From: Chitinophaga qingshengii
Lineage (GTDB): Bacteria > Bacteroidota > Bacteroidia > Chitinophagales > Chitinophagaceae
Direction: 5' to 3'
Length of the DNA: 64,000 bases
NCBI RefSeq assembly: GCF_014529935.1
Contig: NZ_JACVFC010000003.1
Coordinates: 868,001 to 932,000 of the forward strand
Shown here: positions 25,316 through 34,703 of the stretch, one piece after another
Position numbering within the stretch: the first letter of the stretch is position 1
How the letters are laid out: each line of letters starts with the position of its first letter
Program-made: the position numbers and the translations under genes
Notes under the pieces: model-generated
Seen by the model: only the letters and a program-made list of their open reading frames with translations
Databases searched by the model: none
Told to the model about the DNA's origin: nothing

Positions 25316-27094
25316 TTAATGGCTGAACTGCATTTCACTTAACATGCGGTACAGCCCTCCGTCCACTTCGATCAGTTCCGCATGGGTACCTACTTCCACG
25401 ATGCGGCCTTTATCCAGTACGATAATTTTATCTGCCTGCCGGATCGTAGAAAGCCGGTGGGCAATAACGATGGAAGTACGGCCTTCCATCAGTTTGTCCA
25501 GCGCGTCCTGTACCAATCTTTCTGATTCAGAATCCAATGCGGAAGTAGCTTCATCCAGGATGAGGATACGGGGATTTTTAAGCACCGCCCTGGCGATAGC
25601 GATACGCTGCCGTTGTCCGCCTGATAGCTGTATCCCTCTCTCTCCTACGATCGTGTCCAGTCCGAGCGGGAAATGCCGGATAAATTCCCAGGCATTGGCC
25701 TTACGCGCTGCCGCTTCCAGTTCTTCTTCTGTAGCATCGGGTTTACCGTAGGCAATATTTTCGCGGATCGTACCACCGAAGAGGAATACGTCCTGCGGTA
25801 CTACGGCCATTTGGGAACGCAGCACCGACAAGGGAATAGAAGTTCCGTCCTTGCCGTCGTACAGGATATTGCCATCAGTAGGTTCGTAGAGGCGTAACAG
25901 TAACGACACGATGGTACTTTTACCGGCGCCGCTGGGCCCTACCAGTGCCACTTTCTGGTCTTCCTCCACTTCAAAGCTGATATCCTGCAGGATGGTCAGG
26001 TCCGGCCGGGAAGGATAATGAAACGACACATCACGGAAGGAGATCTGTCCGCCGAGCTGGTCGGCCAGCGCAATCTGTTCCACCGGCGTGATAGCTTCTT
26101 CCGGTTCATCCAGTATTTCGAGCAGGTTCTCTGTAGCGCCGATGCTTTTCTGCAGACTGGTATATACTTCCGCCAGGCCCGCAATGGAACCGCCGATAAA
26201 CACCGAATACAGGATAAACGACAACAGTTCCGGCGTACCCATACCCATAGACACCCCTCTCCAGATCACTGCCACCAGGGCGCCGAAAATACCCAATATG
26301 ATAAAGGAAGAAAACGCGCCACGGTATTTACCGCTTTTCATGCCGATGCGGGCCGCTTCGTTGGTGCGTTTACGGTAGCGGGCAATTTCAAAATGTTCAT
26401 TGGCAAAAGCCTTTACATTGAGGATGCCCTGCAGGGTTTCTTCTACCACCGTATTGGCGGCAGCCACCTGCTCCTGCACCTGTTTGGAGAAACGGCGTAT
26501 AAACTTGCCGAAGAATACGGCCGCCACCATCATGATGGGCAAAATAGCCAGCATAAAGGCCGTGAGTTTCCAGGAGGTGATCAGCAGGATGATGACACCG
26601 CCGATGATGATGATCATCTGACGGATGAATTCCGCCAGGGTGGTGGTAAAAGTGTCCTGTAACAAGGTGATGTCGGAAGAAATACGGCTGCTTAGTTCGC
26701 CAACCCTTCTTTCCAGGAAAAAGCGCATCGGCAGCTTGATCATGTGACTGTAGACATGCTGCCGGAGAGCTGCCAGCGTTTTTTCCGTCACATTCACAAA
26801 TAAGACAGTGCGGATAAACGAGAAAACGGATTGTGCTATCAGCACCACCACCAGCATAAGGCCGGCTTTATTGAGGCCATGCAGCAGATCTATAGCGCTT
26901 TTGGGGTCCACCAGGTTGCCCAGCAACTTGGGGAAAGCCAGTCCGGCCAGGCTGGAAAACAGCAGGAACAACATACCAAGGGTAAATTCTCCCCAATAAG
27001 GTCTTACATAACGGAAAAGGCGAAAGGTCTTTTTCAGGGATGTCCATTTCAGATTTGGTTTGGGTGCTGGGACAGCAGTGGTTTCATTTTGCAT
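25316..27094 (-). CDS. ABC-type exporter, fused membrane and ATP-binding domains
   Basis: 592 residues from the ATG at 27094 (a longer form has a basic, unrelated N-terminus that runs across the promoter). Six membrane helices (about 30-315) form the type I exporter domain, then an ATPase domain with Walker A 'GPSGAGKST', signature 'LSGGQ' and Walker B 'ILILDEATSA'. It probably works as a homodimer, like MsbA or multidrug exporters; substrate unknown. A TAnnTTTG element lies 37 bases upstream. Confidence 0.92.
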   Translation of the reverse strand: MQNETTAVPAPKPNLKWTSLKKTFRLFRYVRPYWGEFTLGMLFLLFSSLAGLAFPKLLGNLVDPKSAIDLLHGLNKAGLMLVVVLIAQSVFSFIRTVLFVNVTEKTLAALRQHVYSHMIKLPMRFFLERRVGELSSRISSDITLLQDTFTTTLAEFIRQMIIIIGGVIILLITSWKLTAFMLAILPIMMVAAVFFGKFIRRFSKQVQEQVAAANTVVEETLQGILNVKAFANEHFEIARYRKRTNEAARIGMKSGKYRGAFSSFIILGIFGALVAVIWRGVSMGMGTPELLSFILYSVFIGGSIAGLAEVYTSLQKSIGATENLLEILDEPEEAITPVEQIALADQLGGQISFRDVSFHYPSRPDLTILQDISFEVEEDQKVALVGPSGAGKSTIVSLLLRLYEPTDGNILYDGKDGTSIPLSVLRSQMAVVPQDVFLFGGTIRENIAYGKPDATEEELEAAARKANAWEFIRHFPLGLDTIVGERGIQLSGGQRQRIAIARAVLKNPRILILDEATSALDSESERLVQDALDKLMEGRTSIVIAHRLSTIRQADKIIVLDKGRIVEVGTHAELIEVDGGLYRMLSEMQFSH

Positions 27095-27131
27095 TAGGAT
27101 ATATACTTTGTTAATGGGGACGATATACCTG

Positions 27132-27139
27132 CAAAGATA
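27132..27139 (-). promoter_or_regulatory. Candidate -7 element TATCTTTG for the ABC exporter
   Basis: TATCTTTG on the minus strand matches TAnnTTTG and ends 37 bases ahead of the chosen ATG (27094). It would exclude the longer start, because the extra codons would lie upstream of the transcript. Confidence 0.5.
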
Positions 27140-27151
27140 TTGTATAAAAAA

Positions 27152-27195
27152 ATGCCTTACTGCGGATAAAACAATTTTATTCCGTAGTAAGGCAT
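27152..27195 (-). terminator. Hairpin terminator for the small lipoprotein gene
   Basis: ATGCCTTACTGCGG pairs with CCGTAGTAAGGCAT around an AT-rich centre, with one wobble and one bulge. On the minus strand it is followed by TTTTTTT, as in a rho-independent terminator, and lies 18 bp past the lipoprotein stop. Confidence 0.75.
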
Positions 27196-27212
27196 GAACG
27201 CGGGCTGATGGC

Positions 27213-27473
27213 TTATTGTGATTTATGCCCCGGATTTTTGGAGGAATCTCCGGCCCCGGTTCCAAAGCGGGCTGAATCTTCGCCCGGATTAATGGCTCCC
27301 GGAGGCGTTTGCGCCGCCGGTGCGGTGTCTGGTATGATGGCCGCCGTGTCAGTAGTGCCACTGTTGTTCAGGTTCATGGAATCCTGGTTTTCGTGTTGTG
27401 CACCATTGCCACAGGCCGTCAGCATGGCGGCCGAAATGCCGGCTACCAGCAACAAATACGATACTTTCTTCAT
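27213..27473 (-). CDS. Small lipoprotein, Pro/Gly/Ala-rich
   Basis: 86 residues. A signal peptide ends in LTAC (lipobox, Cys about 21). The mature part is low-complexity, rich in Asn, Thr, Pro and Gly, so probably unstructured. No function can be named. It lies next to a second small lipoprotein gene in the same direction. Confidence 0.75.
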   Translation of the reverse strand: MKKVSYLLLVAGISAAMLTACGNGAQHENQDSMNLNNSGTTDTAAIIPDTAPAAQTPPGAINPGEDSARFGTGAGDSSKNPGHKSQ

Positions 27474-27542
27474 GATCCGTTGTTTTAAAGGGTGAAGTAA
27501 ACAGCTACAAGGGTATAAAACGAAGCTTCACCCGCTAAAAAC

Positions 27543-27740
27543 TTACCGGCGCATCGTATCTGGTTTGGTAAGGGCACTGTCCACCGGTATGACACTGGTG
27601 CTGTCTACCTTAGGGACGGATACTGCAGCGGAATCTGCTTCTTTGGAAGCTTCCTTGCTGCTGTTACAGGCAAATAGCAGGATACATAACCCACCTGTAA
27701 TACAGGTCACCATAAAAAATTTATATATGAAAGGCTTCAT
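27543..27740 (-). CDS. Small lipoprotein, Ser/Asp/Lys-rich
   Basis: 65 residues from the ATG at 27740; the longer start gives a non-signal N-terminus. Signal peptide with lipobox 'LLFAC' (Cys about 25). The mature part is short and charged ('SSKEASKEADSAAVS...'). It is divergent from the MgtC gene. Function unknown. Confidence 0.65.
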   Translation of the reverse strand: MKPFIYKFFMVTCITGGLCILLFACNSSKEASKEADSAAVSVPKVDSTSVIPVDSALTKPDTMRR

Positions 27741-27797
27741 ATGGCAGGTATTTATTGTCTTAATCGACAACAAGCAGGAAAGAATTGTGCCAACCCT

Positions 27798-27805
27798 TAC
27801 ATTTG
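27798..27805 (+). promoter_or_regulatory. Candidate -7 element TACATTTG for the MgtC-DUF763-EndoV run
   Basis: Exact match to TAnnTTTG, 25 bases ahead of the ATG at 27831. No matching -33 TTTG was found at the usual spacing. Confidence 0.45.
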
Positions 27806-27830
27806 CAGGAACATATTTTCCCCCTTCAAT

Positions 27831-28496
27831 ATGAAACATGTATTACAAGTTATTCAGGAAGACCAGATACTGAAAGTATGCGTTGCCCTGCTGATAGGCG
27901 CTATACTGGGACTGGAGCGGGAGTATAAACGAAAAGCCGCCGGCATGCGCACCATGACCCTCATCTGTGTCAGCAGCGCTATCTTCACCATCCTGTCTGC
28001 CGAACTGGGCTACCCCAACAGCCCCGATCGCGTAGCCTCCAATATTCTCACCGGCGTAGGTTTTATCGGCGCCGGCGTCATCTTCAAAAATGATTATACC
28101 ATCGATGGGATCACCACCGCCGCCTCCATATGGATTGCCGCAGCCCTGGGAATGGCCGTCGGCATGAGTCAGTATGTGCTCGCCATAGGCGGACTGGCAG
28201 GCGCTTTGATTGTATTAATCCTGATGGAGTTCACTGAAAAGAGTATTGCAGAAGTCAATGATAAAAGGTATTATGTCATCTATTTTCAGGAAGACAAATT
28301 TCCACAGGTAGATATAGAACATATCCTTGTCACCTTTGGCTTAAAATATAAAAGGATGCTTATCGTCCGCAAGGCGGACCTGATAGAACTCAGTTACACA
28401 GTCCGTGGAAACCGTGCTAAAATGGAACGATTAGATGAATTTTTGCTACAGAACAAATTTATCACCGAATTTAAGGTTCAATTAAATCCACTCTGA
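27831..28496 (+). CDS. MgtC/SapB-family membrane protein
   Basis: 221 residues from the ATG at 27831. About four to five membrane helices (residues 10-140) with the family segment 'IGAILGLEREYKRKAAGMRTMTLI' and 'SNILTGVGFIGAGVIF', then a soluble C-terminal domain (about 145-221). MgtC proteins support growth at low Mg2+ or in acid by a debated route. It is followed by DUF763 with a gap of 6 bp, which suggests one transcript, though nothing links the functions. Confidence 0.92.
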   Translation: MKHVLQVIQEDQILKVCVALLIGAILGLEREYKRKAAGMRTMTLICVSSAIFTILSAELGYPNSPDRVASNILTGVGFIGAGVIFKNDYTIDGITTAASIWIAAALGMAVGMSQYVLAIGGLAGALIVLILMEFTEKSIAEVNDKRYYVIYFQEDKFPQVDIEHILVTFGLKYKRMLIVRKADLIELSYTVRGNRAKMERLDEFLLQNKFITEFKVQLNPL

Positions 28497-28502
28497 TATT
28501 AC

Positions 28503-29702
28503 ATGCCTTCTTATGCAGACATGCCTTTACATTATGGTCACGTACCACCCTGGCTGGCCAAACGAATGGCACTCCTGGGTGGCGCTATCGTAGAGGCTAT
28601 TGTGACAGATTACGGTAAAAGTGAAGTGATAAGGCGGCTGAGCGATCCATGCTGGTTTCAGGCCCTGGGCTGTGTGCTGGGCATGGACTGGCACTCTTCC
28701 GGCATCACCACCAGCGTGATGGGAGCGCTGAAAAAAGCTATCAATCCCCGTTCTTCCGAGCTGGGTATTTATATTTGCGGTGGAAAAGGCCGCCACAGCC
28801 GGGAAACACCCGCTGAACTGATGCGTATCGCAGATAAAACCGGTCTGCCTGGCGAACAACTGGTACACAGCAGTAAACTCACCGCCAAAGTAGACAATAC
28901 TGCCATACAGGATGGTTTCCAGTTATACCTGCACTCCTTTATACTTTCCCTGGATGGCGATTGGGCCGTGGTACAACAAGGAATGAACGACGCCAGCAGC
29001 ATGGCACGCCGCTATCATTGGCACTCATCCGCGTTTAGCTCCTATACCGAAGCGCCGCATACGTTTATCTATGGCCGCAACCAGGGCCTCATCCTGAACC
29101 TGACAGACACTCAGGCGGCTGCCACCAAAACCGGTATCCTCCAACTGCTGGAAGAAAAACCAGCGCACCTGCTGCCCGAAATACGCAACCTGGTGATGCC
29201 CTCCCATCATGACGTACGCGCAGAAAACGTGAACCTCAAACGGCTGGGCAGCGTCCTGGCACTGGCACATGAGGTACACCCGGAAAATTTTGAATCCCTC
29301 CTCATGCTGGAAGGTGTAGGTCCCCGTACCCTGCAATCACTGACGCTCGTCAGTGAAGTCATACATGGCACTCCTTCGCGTTTCGAAGATCCGGCACGTT
29401 TCTCGTTCGCCCATGGAGGAAAAGACGGTCACCCTTTCCCGGTGCCCACACGCATATATGACGAAACCATCGAAACCTTACGGGATGCGCTCAACAAAGC
29501 GAAGATTGGTCATACCGACAAACAGGAAGCCATCCGCAAACTGTCGGTCATGGCTCAACAAATAGAAAAAGACTTTGAACCTAACGCTAATTTCGATAAG
29601 GTAATAGCCCAGGAAAAAAAAGACTCCTGGAAATATGGAGGACGCACGGTATTCGGGAAAGCGGCGCCCCCCAAAAACGGAGACCAGTTATCATTATTTT
29701 GA
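28503..29702 (+). CDS. DUF763-family protein with C-terminal clamp-binding motif
   Basis: 399 residues, cytoplasmic. The first two thirds show conserved polar segments of the uncharacterised DUF763 family ('LHYGHVPPWLAKRM', 'GGKGRHSRETP', 'SSKLTAKVDNTAIQDGFQLY', 'RRYHW'). Around residues 262-285 lies 'LLMLEGVGPRTLQSL', which looks like a helix-hairpin-helix DNA-binding motif. The protein ends exactly in QLSLF, matching the bacterial beta-clamp-binding consensus QLxLF. Endonuclease V follows 17 bp downstream. A DNA-repair role is an inference; the enzymatic activity is unknown. Confidence 0.88.
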   Translation: MPSYADMPLHYGHVPPWLAKRMALLGGAIVEAIVTDYGKSEVIRRLSDPCWFQALGCVLGMDWHSSGITTSVMGALKKAINPRSSELGIYICGGKGRHSRETPAELMRIADKTGLPGEQLVHSSKLTAKVDNTAIQDGFQLYLHSFILSLDGDWAVVQQGMNDASSMARRYHWHSSAFSSYTEAPHTFIYGRNQGLILNLTDTQAAATKTGILQLLEEKPAHLLPEIRNLVMPSHHDVRAENVNLKRLGSVLALAHEVHPENFESLLMLEGVGPRTLQSLTLVSEVIHGTPSRFEDPARFSFAHGGKDGHPFPVPTRIYDETIETLRDALNKAKIGHTDKQEAIRKLSVMAQQIEKDFEPNANFDKVIAQEKKDSWKYGGRTVFGKAAPPKNGDQLSLF

Positions 29703-29719
29703 ACCAATAGCGGACCTGC

Positions 29720-30409
29720 ATGAAAGATTACAATACCCTCACCGTGCCGGAAGCCACCCTGCTACAGCAGGAGATGCGCAATAAAGTGATCACGGCGCCT
29801 TTCAACGGGAAGATAGCACTGATTGGCGGCGCAGATATCTCGTTTAATAAATTCAGCACCACCGTATATGCAGGTATCGTACTGCTGCGTTTCCCCAGCC
29901 TGGAGCCGGTTGGATACAGCCTTGTACGCAAGGAGGTCACCTTTCCATATGTGCCGGGGTTCCTCGCTTTCCGCGAAGTGCCGGCCCTGCTGGATGCCTG
30001 GCAACAGCTTCCGCAAAAACCCGATGTACTGGTAGTAGACGGGCATGGCATCGCACATCCGCGACGCATGGGCATCGCCTCCCATTTTGGGGTGCAGACA
30101 GGCCAGGTGACCGTGGGCAGCGCCAAGAAAAAACTGTATGGCATATACGAAGAACCCGGAGAAAAGCAGGGCGCCCATACACCGCTGGTAGATAGACAGG
30201 GTGTGGTGATGGGCACCGTATTACGCAGCAAACAAAAGGTAAAACCCATCTTCGTATCCCCCGGACACCTGATCGATGTGCCGGGCAGCCTCGCCCTCAT
30301 TGAACAATGCATCCGCAAATACCGGCTCCCGGAACCTACACGGCTGGCGCATAATGCGGTCAACCAGTTCAGGTTGGGTACGCTCCCGGAAGGTTATTCA
30401 CCCGCCTGA
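29720..30409 (+). CDS. nfi: Endonuclease V
   Basis: 229 residues, the normal length. It cuts DNA one base 3' of deoxyinosine made by adenine deamination. Metal-site residues match the family: Asp39 in 'GGADISF', Glu86 in 'FREVP' and Asp107 in 'VVDGHG'. The wedge segment 'PYVPGFLAFRE' and the conserved 'HNAVNQFR' near the end are present. It closes the MgtC-DUF763-EndoV run. Convergent with the next unknown gene. Confidence 0.96.
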   Translation: MKDYNTLTVPEATLLQQEMRNKVITAPFNGKIALIGGADISFNKFSTTVYAGIVLLRFPSLEPVGYSLVRKEVTFPYVPGFLAFREVPALLDAWQQLPQKPDVLVVDGHGIAHPRRMGIASHFGVQTGQVTVGSAKKKLYGIYEEPGEKQGAHTPLVDRQGVVMGTVLRSKQKVKPIFVSPGHLIDVPGSLALIEQCIRKYRLPEPTRLAHNAVNQFRLGTLPEGYSPA

Positions 30410-30412
30410 TCA

Positions 30413-32038
30413 TTAAAATTGTATCCAGGCCACACAAGCTTTCTTTTCCGTGCCCTTACGGCTGATCATCACGGTAGCGTATACACGCTGACTGGCGTCA
30501 TAGTCTGATGCCCCCATCATACAATAGTAACCTTTGGTAACTTCCGGCGCTCCGAACAGGAATAGCCGGTCGCTTTTGTTGTTATAGAACCGGTAACAAA
30601 CGAAGTTAGCGTCTGATATGTATTTCAGCGGTTTCTTCCCCTTGTCCTGGTTGCCATCGAGGTATTGCAGGTAATCATTGAATAATACAAAGGTAGCATT
30701 GGGCGCCTGCACATAATCGTATGACAGGTAGGTGTTGGTATTCAGCGCAGCAATCTTGTTGCGAAACACCCATTCGCTTTTCGTGCGGCGGTACAGGGAA
30801 AAAGGCTCACACACGCCGGTGATGGACTGGTATTTGGCTACAGCCACCGTTTCATCTTCTCTTCCGGAGGTATCCAATGTAGCCACGCCGATATCTCCCA
30901 TATTGGTATGCAGCTTATTGATCTGGTTATTCCCTTGCTTATAGCGGGTCAGCGCTTCCAGCTGAATGGTGAAGCTGCCATCAGGCCTGAAGGTTAAACG
31001 TTGTGGTACACCTTTGTAGTCGTCTTTATAAGCCAGATTGGCCCGTACATTTTTTGACAGCTCCGGGAAGAACAGCTCATGATGCTTGCGCAACTTGCCA
31101 GAGGCCATCATCGTATTCAGGAAGATACCGCTGCCGCCGTCTGACCGCTGTCCCGGCGCATACAATACCAGTTTTATTTCATCCCTGGCCGGCAGGTACG
31201 CCTGGTAACCGCTTACATCACCGTAGTTGCCCGTATAGGCGAGCACGTGGTGCGCGAAGGTGGTGGAATCGGGCGACAACATTGAAAAAATCACCTTGGA
31301 CCAGGGCTCATTGCCTTTCCGTTTGGTATTAAATCCTACCGTGCTCAGGTATACTTTATTTTTACCCTGTACCGTCAGATGGATATAACTGAAATAGCTA
31401 TACGACGAATCAGGCAGATAGTACATCCCGGTGTTGATCAGTTCATGCGAAGGGGAAAAATGCATGACCCTGATACGCTGCCGGGCGCTGTCGTTGCGCT
31501 GTATCTCGGCGCCATTAAAAAAAGCTACCGCATAGTAATCGCTGTTGGGATCTTTCTCCACATAACAATCATGGGAGGCCACGTTCTCCTGTACATAAAC
31601 GCTGCGGTGCTGTACAGTGCCTAGTTCACCGAGCTTGTCTTCCCGCAGTAATTTACCGGTTTGCGGGTCCAGTATCAGGCGGTAAAATACCGGAACGTAC
31701 TTCACCAGCTGTTGCAGGAAGATAACCGGTTGACCGTTGATTTCATAAATCCCGTCTATCTCCGTTGATTCCAGGTCGGTAGCGTCCCATAGACTGCAAG
31801 CCACAGAATCCGTTGTTACCAACTCCCGTTTGTAGTTATATACCGCTACCCGCAGGCCTTCTTTTTTGGAGAAATGTAACCAGAAAGTATGACCGTTTTT
31901 TAATTGCATCAATTTGTCCCATCCATCTAATGGCTCATCTACCGCGGGGCCCAGCGTAACTACCGGCACCTGGCCGTACAAACAGGCAGGGATGAAAAAC
32001 AAACATAACCAAACAACTGATCTGATATAGGACATCAT
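30413..32038 (-). CDS. Large exported protein of unknown function
   Basis: About 541 residues from the first Met of the pair at 32038; a signal peptide ends near 'ACLYG-Q'. I do not recognise the fold. It is rich in aromatic and Tyr residues and in short strands (for example 'LYAPGQRSDGGSGIFL', 'TFVLFNDYLQYLDGNQDKGKK') that could suggest a beta-propeller-like arrangement, but no repeats are clean enough to say so. Probably periplasmic or outer-membrane. It stands alone next to the metal-efflux operon terminator. Confidence 0.75.
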   Translation of the reverse strand: MMSYIRSVVWLCLFFIPACLYGQVPVVTLGPAVDEPLDGWDKLMQLKNGHTFWLHFSKKEGLRVAVYNYKRELVTTDSVACSLWDATDLESTEIDGIYEINGQPVIFLQQLVKYVPVFYRLILDPQTGKLLREDKLGELGTVQHRSVYVQENVASHDCYVEKDPNSDYYAVAFFNGAEIQRNDSARQRIRVMHFSPSHELINTGMYYLPDSSYSYFSYIHLTVQGKNKVYLSTVGFNTKRKGNEPWSKVIFSMLSPDSTTFAHHVLAYTGNYGDVSGYQAYLPARDEIKLVLYAPGQRSDGGSGIFLNTMMASGKLRKHHELFFPELSKNVRANLAYKDDYKGVPQRLTFRPDGSFTIQLEALTRYKQGNNQINKLHTNMGDIGVATLDTSGREDETVAVAKYQSITGVCEPFSLYRRTKSEWVFRNKIAALNTNTYLSYDYVQAPNATFVLFNDYLQYLDGNQDKGKKPLKYISDANFVCYRFYNNKSDRLFLFGAPEVTKGYYCMMGASDYDASQRVYATVMISRKGTEKKACVAWIQF

Positions 32039-32225
32039 TTTATTAATTAATAATTTCAAATATATGTAAATATTCATAATTATTAATTATATAGATGTGG
32101 TTTAACGGAAGGTTATTAACCCGCGGGGTTCCTGGCAACAGCTCCCTCCCCTCTTGGCGCACGAATAAATTTTTCCTGAAAACAGCAGCCACGAAGGCTT
32201 AACAGGAGTCATTCATGATACAACA

Positions 32226-32252
32226 AAAAGCCCGGGATGATCCCGGGCTTTT
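32226..32252. terminator. Rho-independent terminator after the CzcB-like gene
   Basis: 12-bp stem (32226-32237 with 32241-32252) around AGCCCGGGA with A-rich and T-rich ends and a 3-base loop, 8 bp past the CzcB stop on the minus strand. Confidence 0.88.
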
Positions 32253-32260
32253 CCACCTGT

Positions 32261-33454
32261 TTAATGTCCATGTTCTTCGCCACTGTTCTTCATTTTGGCC
32301 AGCAGGTCGTATGCCCCTTTGACCACAATTTCTTTGGGCTGTACACCCTCGGGAAAAGTAACTTCGGTATATCCTTGTTCGCTACTCCCCTGCTGCACTT
32401 CCAGCATTTTAAAATGAAATGTACTGTCAGCACCGGCAGTATCTTTTACAAACACATAAGCCTTGTTTTCAAAATTCACGACGGCAGCTTCGGGCAAGGC
32501 CTGCACCTTAGCGGCGCCGGCTTCTATCATCGCCTGAAGATAAGTACCGGGCAACAGCTGGGTGTCTTCCTCTTCCAGGTGGCAGTGGACCCTGACGGTA
32601 CGTTCCTGGCTTATTTCCCGGCCAATGAGATGCACGGTGGCAGTCCGCTGCCGCGTTTCATTGGCAAGGGTAAAGCGTACCGGTTGACCTATCTTCAACC
32701 GGGGAATATCCTTTTCAAATACAGTCAGTTCTGCGTGCAGGTGCTCGGTATTCACAATACGGAACAACACGTCAGCGGGATTTACGAACTGGCCCAGGTT
32801 AACGTTCACCTGCGTTACATAGCCGCTGATAGGCGCATATACATTGATACTCCGCTGAATGGTCCCTTTCTCCAGGGCTGCAGTATTGATGTTGATGAGA
32901 TTCAGCTTTTCCCGCAAACCTTTTACTTTGGCCTGTAGTGATTCGTAGGTAGCTTTAGCCTGTTGCACGGTTTTCAATGCGTTGACATTCTCCCTGGACA
33001 GCTCCTGCTGACGGGTGTACTCCGTGGAGGCATATTCCAGCTGGCTACGGGCATCCAGGTAATCCTGCTGCAATTGTATATAGTCCATGTTTTCCAATAC
33101 GGCCAGTACCTGGCCTTTTTTAACAGGCATACCCTGCAGCATGGTGGTTTGCCGGATAAAGCCGCCCATAGGCACAGAAATGCTGACAGCCTGCTGCGGC
33201 GGTACATCTAGCAGTCCGTTTACTTTAATAGCACTGCTGATATCTCTTTTTTCCGGAAGACCGAAAACAATACCAGCTGTTTTGAACTGCTCAGGGGTGA
33301 GGGTTACCGTGTTTGGTTCCTCTTCATGGTCATGTTCCTTCCCTTGTTCTTTTTCGGCTGTTGCCGGTGCTTTTTTACTGCCGCAGGAGGCCAGGCCCAT
33401 ACCGGCTACCAGCAGGATAACGGCTATGTATATATGAGATGAACGTTTTTTCAT
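32261..33454 (-). CDS. RND periplasmic adaptor, CzcB/CusB-like lipoprotein
   Basis: 397 residues from the ATG at 33454, which opens a lipoprotein signal with lipobox 'GLASC'. Following a His/Glu-rich stretch ('KEQGKEHDHEEE', a possible metal-binding tail), the HlyD-type adaptor parts appear: a lipoyl half ('GGFIRQTTMLQGMPVKKGQ'), a helical hairpin (about 160-215) and beta-barrel parts. It is last in the DUF6660-CzcA-CzcC-CzcB order. Its C-terminus carries another His ('EEHGH'). Confidence 0.92.
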   Translation of the reverse strand: MKKRSSHIYIAVILLVAGMGLASCGSKKAPATAEKEQGKEHDHEEEPNTVTLTPEQFKTAGIVFGLPEKRDISSAIKVNGLLDVPPQQAVSISVPMGGFIRQTTMLQGMPVKKGQVLAVLENMDYIQLQQDYLDARSQLEYASTEYTRQQELSRENVNALKTVQQAKATYESLQAKVKGLREKLNLININTAALEKGTIQRSINVYAPISGYVTQVNVNLGQFVNPADVLFRIVNTEHLHAELTVFEKDIPRLKIGQPVRFTLANETRQRTATVHLIGREISQERTVRVHCHLEEEDTQLLPGTYLQAMIEAGAAKVQALPEAAVVNFENKAYVFVKDTAGADSTFHFKMLEVQQGSSEQGYTEVTFPEGVQPKEIVVKGAYDLLAKMKNSGEEHGH

Positions 33455-33467
33455 ACGAGGTTGGTTT

Positions 33468-34703
33468 TTAAAGTTGATGCCCACTGAGGTAAGCAATATA
33501 TAATTCCGATTGTTTGATGTCATGTCTTGTTTGCAGATACCCTTGCTTCACTGCCATTACTTTCTCCAGGTTCATAAAATATTCGGCATAGCCGATATCT
33601 CCCAGCGTAAAGGATTTCACGGTCTGCAGTTGCAGCTGGTCAGCATTCGGCAACGCGTTACCGGTATAATAATCCAGGCTGTTACGCAGTTTTATAAACT
33701 CCTGTAGCGCCTGCCGGTATTGACTTTTTAATTGCAACACGCTGTTATCGTAAAACAATCCTGCTGCCTGCTGCTGTTTTTCTTCTGCACGTACCCGGGC
33801 CTTCATAGGTCCCATCCACAGCGGCAATGCCAGTCCCACCTGGAAACCCTGGAAACGGTTACTACCCGTAGCCAGTGGTGATCCGGCAGCATTCACCGGT
33901 GTACCAATGAGCGACTGATTAAAGTATCCCACGGTAAGATCCGGCAGTATGCTGTTGCTGATGACCTTCTTTTGTTTTTCTGCAATCGCGATATCCTGCT
34001 TTGCAAAATGCAGCTGCGGATTATCGGCTACCGCCATTGAGTCTTCTTGTATACCTACACTGGCAGGCGGAATACTGGCGCCGGCAATAGCTACGGATGT
34101 AGTGCTGCCTAACAGCGCCTGCAGCCTGGCCATAAAAATGGTTTCATCGGCTTCATTCTGACGCAGCAGATTGCGTATTTCCTGTACCCGTACCTCGGCA
34201 GCTGTTTTCTCTATCAGCCGGCTTTCACCTGTTTTATAACGGAGGTCCGCACTGCGCGAGAAGCTGGTGAACAGGCTATCCTGACTGTTTAACAGGGCGC
34301 GTTGTTCCCGCAGGAACAGCAACTGCACATACACCTGCTTTACCTGGAATACCAGTTCATTCTGAGTGGCCGCTTTCTGCCACACTGCTTTTTCCGTTTG
34401 TGCGTTGCCTAAGGCTTTCTTAGCACCAAACACCGTGGGAAAAGGAATACTTTGCGACACGCTGAAATTGTTATCGTTGCGCACATAGCTGTTATATTGC
34501 CCGTATTGCAGTGCTACGTCTGTTTTAGGTATTTCGCCGCTGGTACGCACCAGGTCTTTGTAATACGCTATATTGGCGGAAGCCGATTGTAGCCCTTTAT
34601 TCTGGGCCAATGCTATTTGCACCGCCTCTTCCATCGTCAGCGGTTGCGATTGTGAAAATGCCGTTATCGGAAATAACAGGCATATGATTATCCGGAAATT
34701 CAT
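33468..34703 (-). CDS. TolC-family outer membrane channel, CzcC-like
   Basis: 411 residues with a signal peptide (cut near 'LFPITAFSQ'). The two-fold helical repeat of TolC is visible ('ALAQNKGLQSASANIAYYKD' and 'RVRAEEKQQQAAGLFYDNS'). Its ATG overlaps the CzcA stop as ATGA, so translation is coupled. It provides the outer-membrane exit for the RND pump. Confidence 0.92.
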   Translation of the reverse strand: MNFRIIICLLFPITAFSQSQPLTMEEAVQIALAQNKGLQSASANIAYYKDLVRTSGEIPKTDVALQYGQYNSYVRNDNNFSVSQSIPFPTVFGAKKALGNAQTEKAVWQKAATQNELVFQVKQVYVQLLFLREQRALLNSQDSLFTSFSRSADLRYKTGESRLIEKTAAEVRVQEIRNLLRQNEADETIFMARLQALLGSTTSVAIAGASIPPASVGIQEDSMAVADNPQLHFAKQDIAIAEKQKKVISNSILPDLTVGYFNQSLIGTPVNAAGSPLATGSNRFQGFQVGLALPLWMGPMKARVRAEEKQQQAAGLFYDNSVLQLKSQYRQALQEFIKLRNSLDYYTGNALPNADQLQLQTVKSFTLGDIGYAEYFMNLEKVMAVKQGYLQTRHDIKQSELYIAYLSGHQL

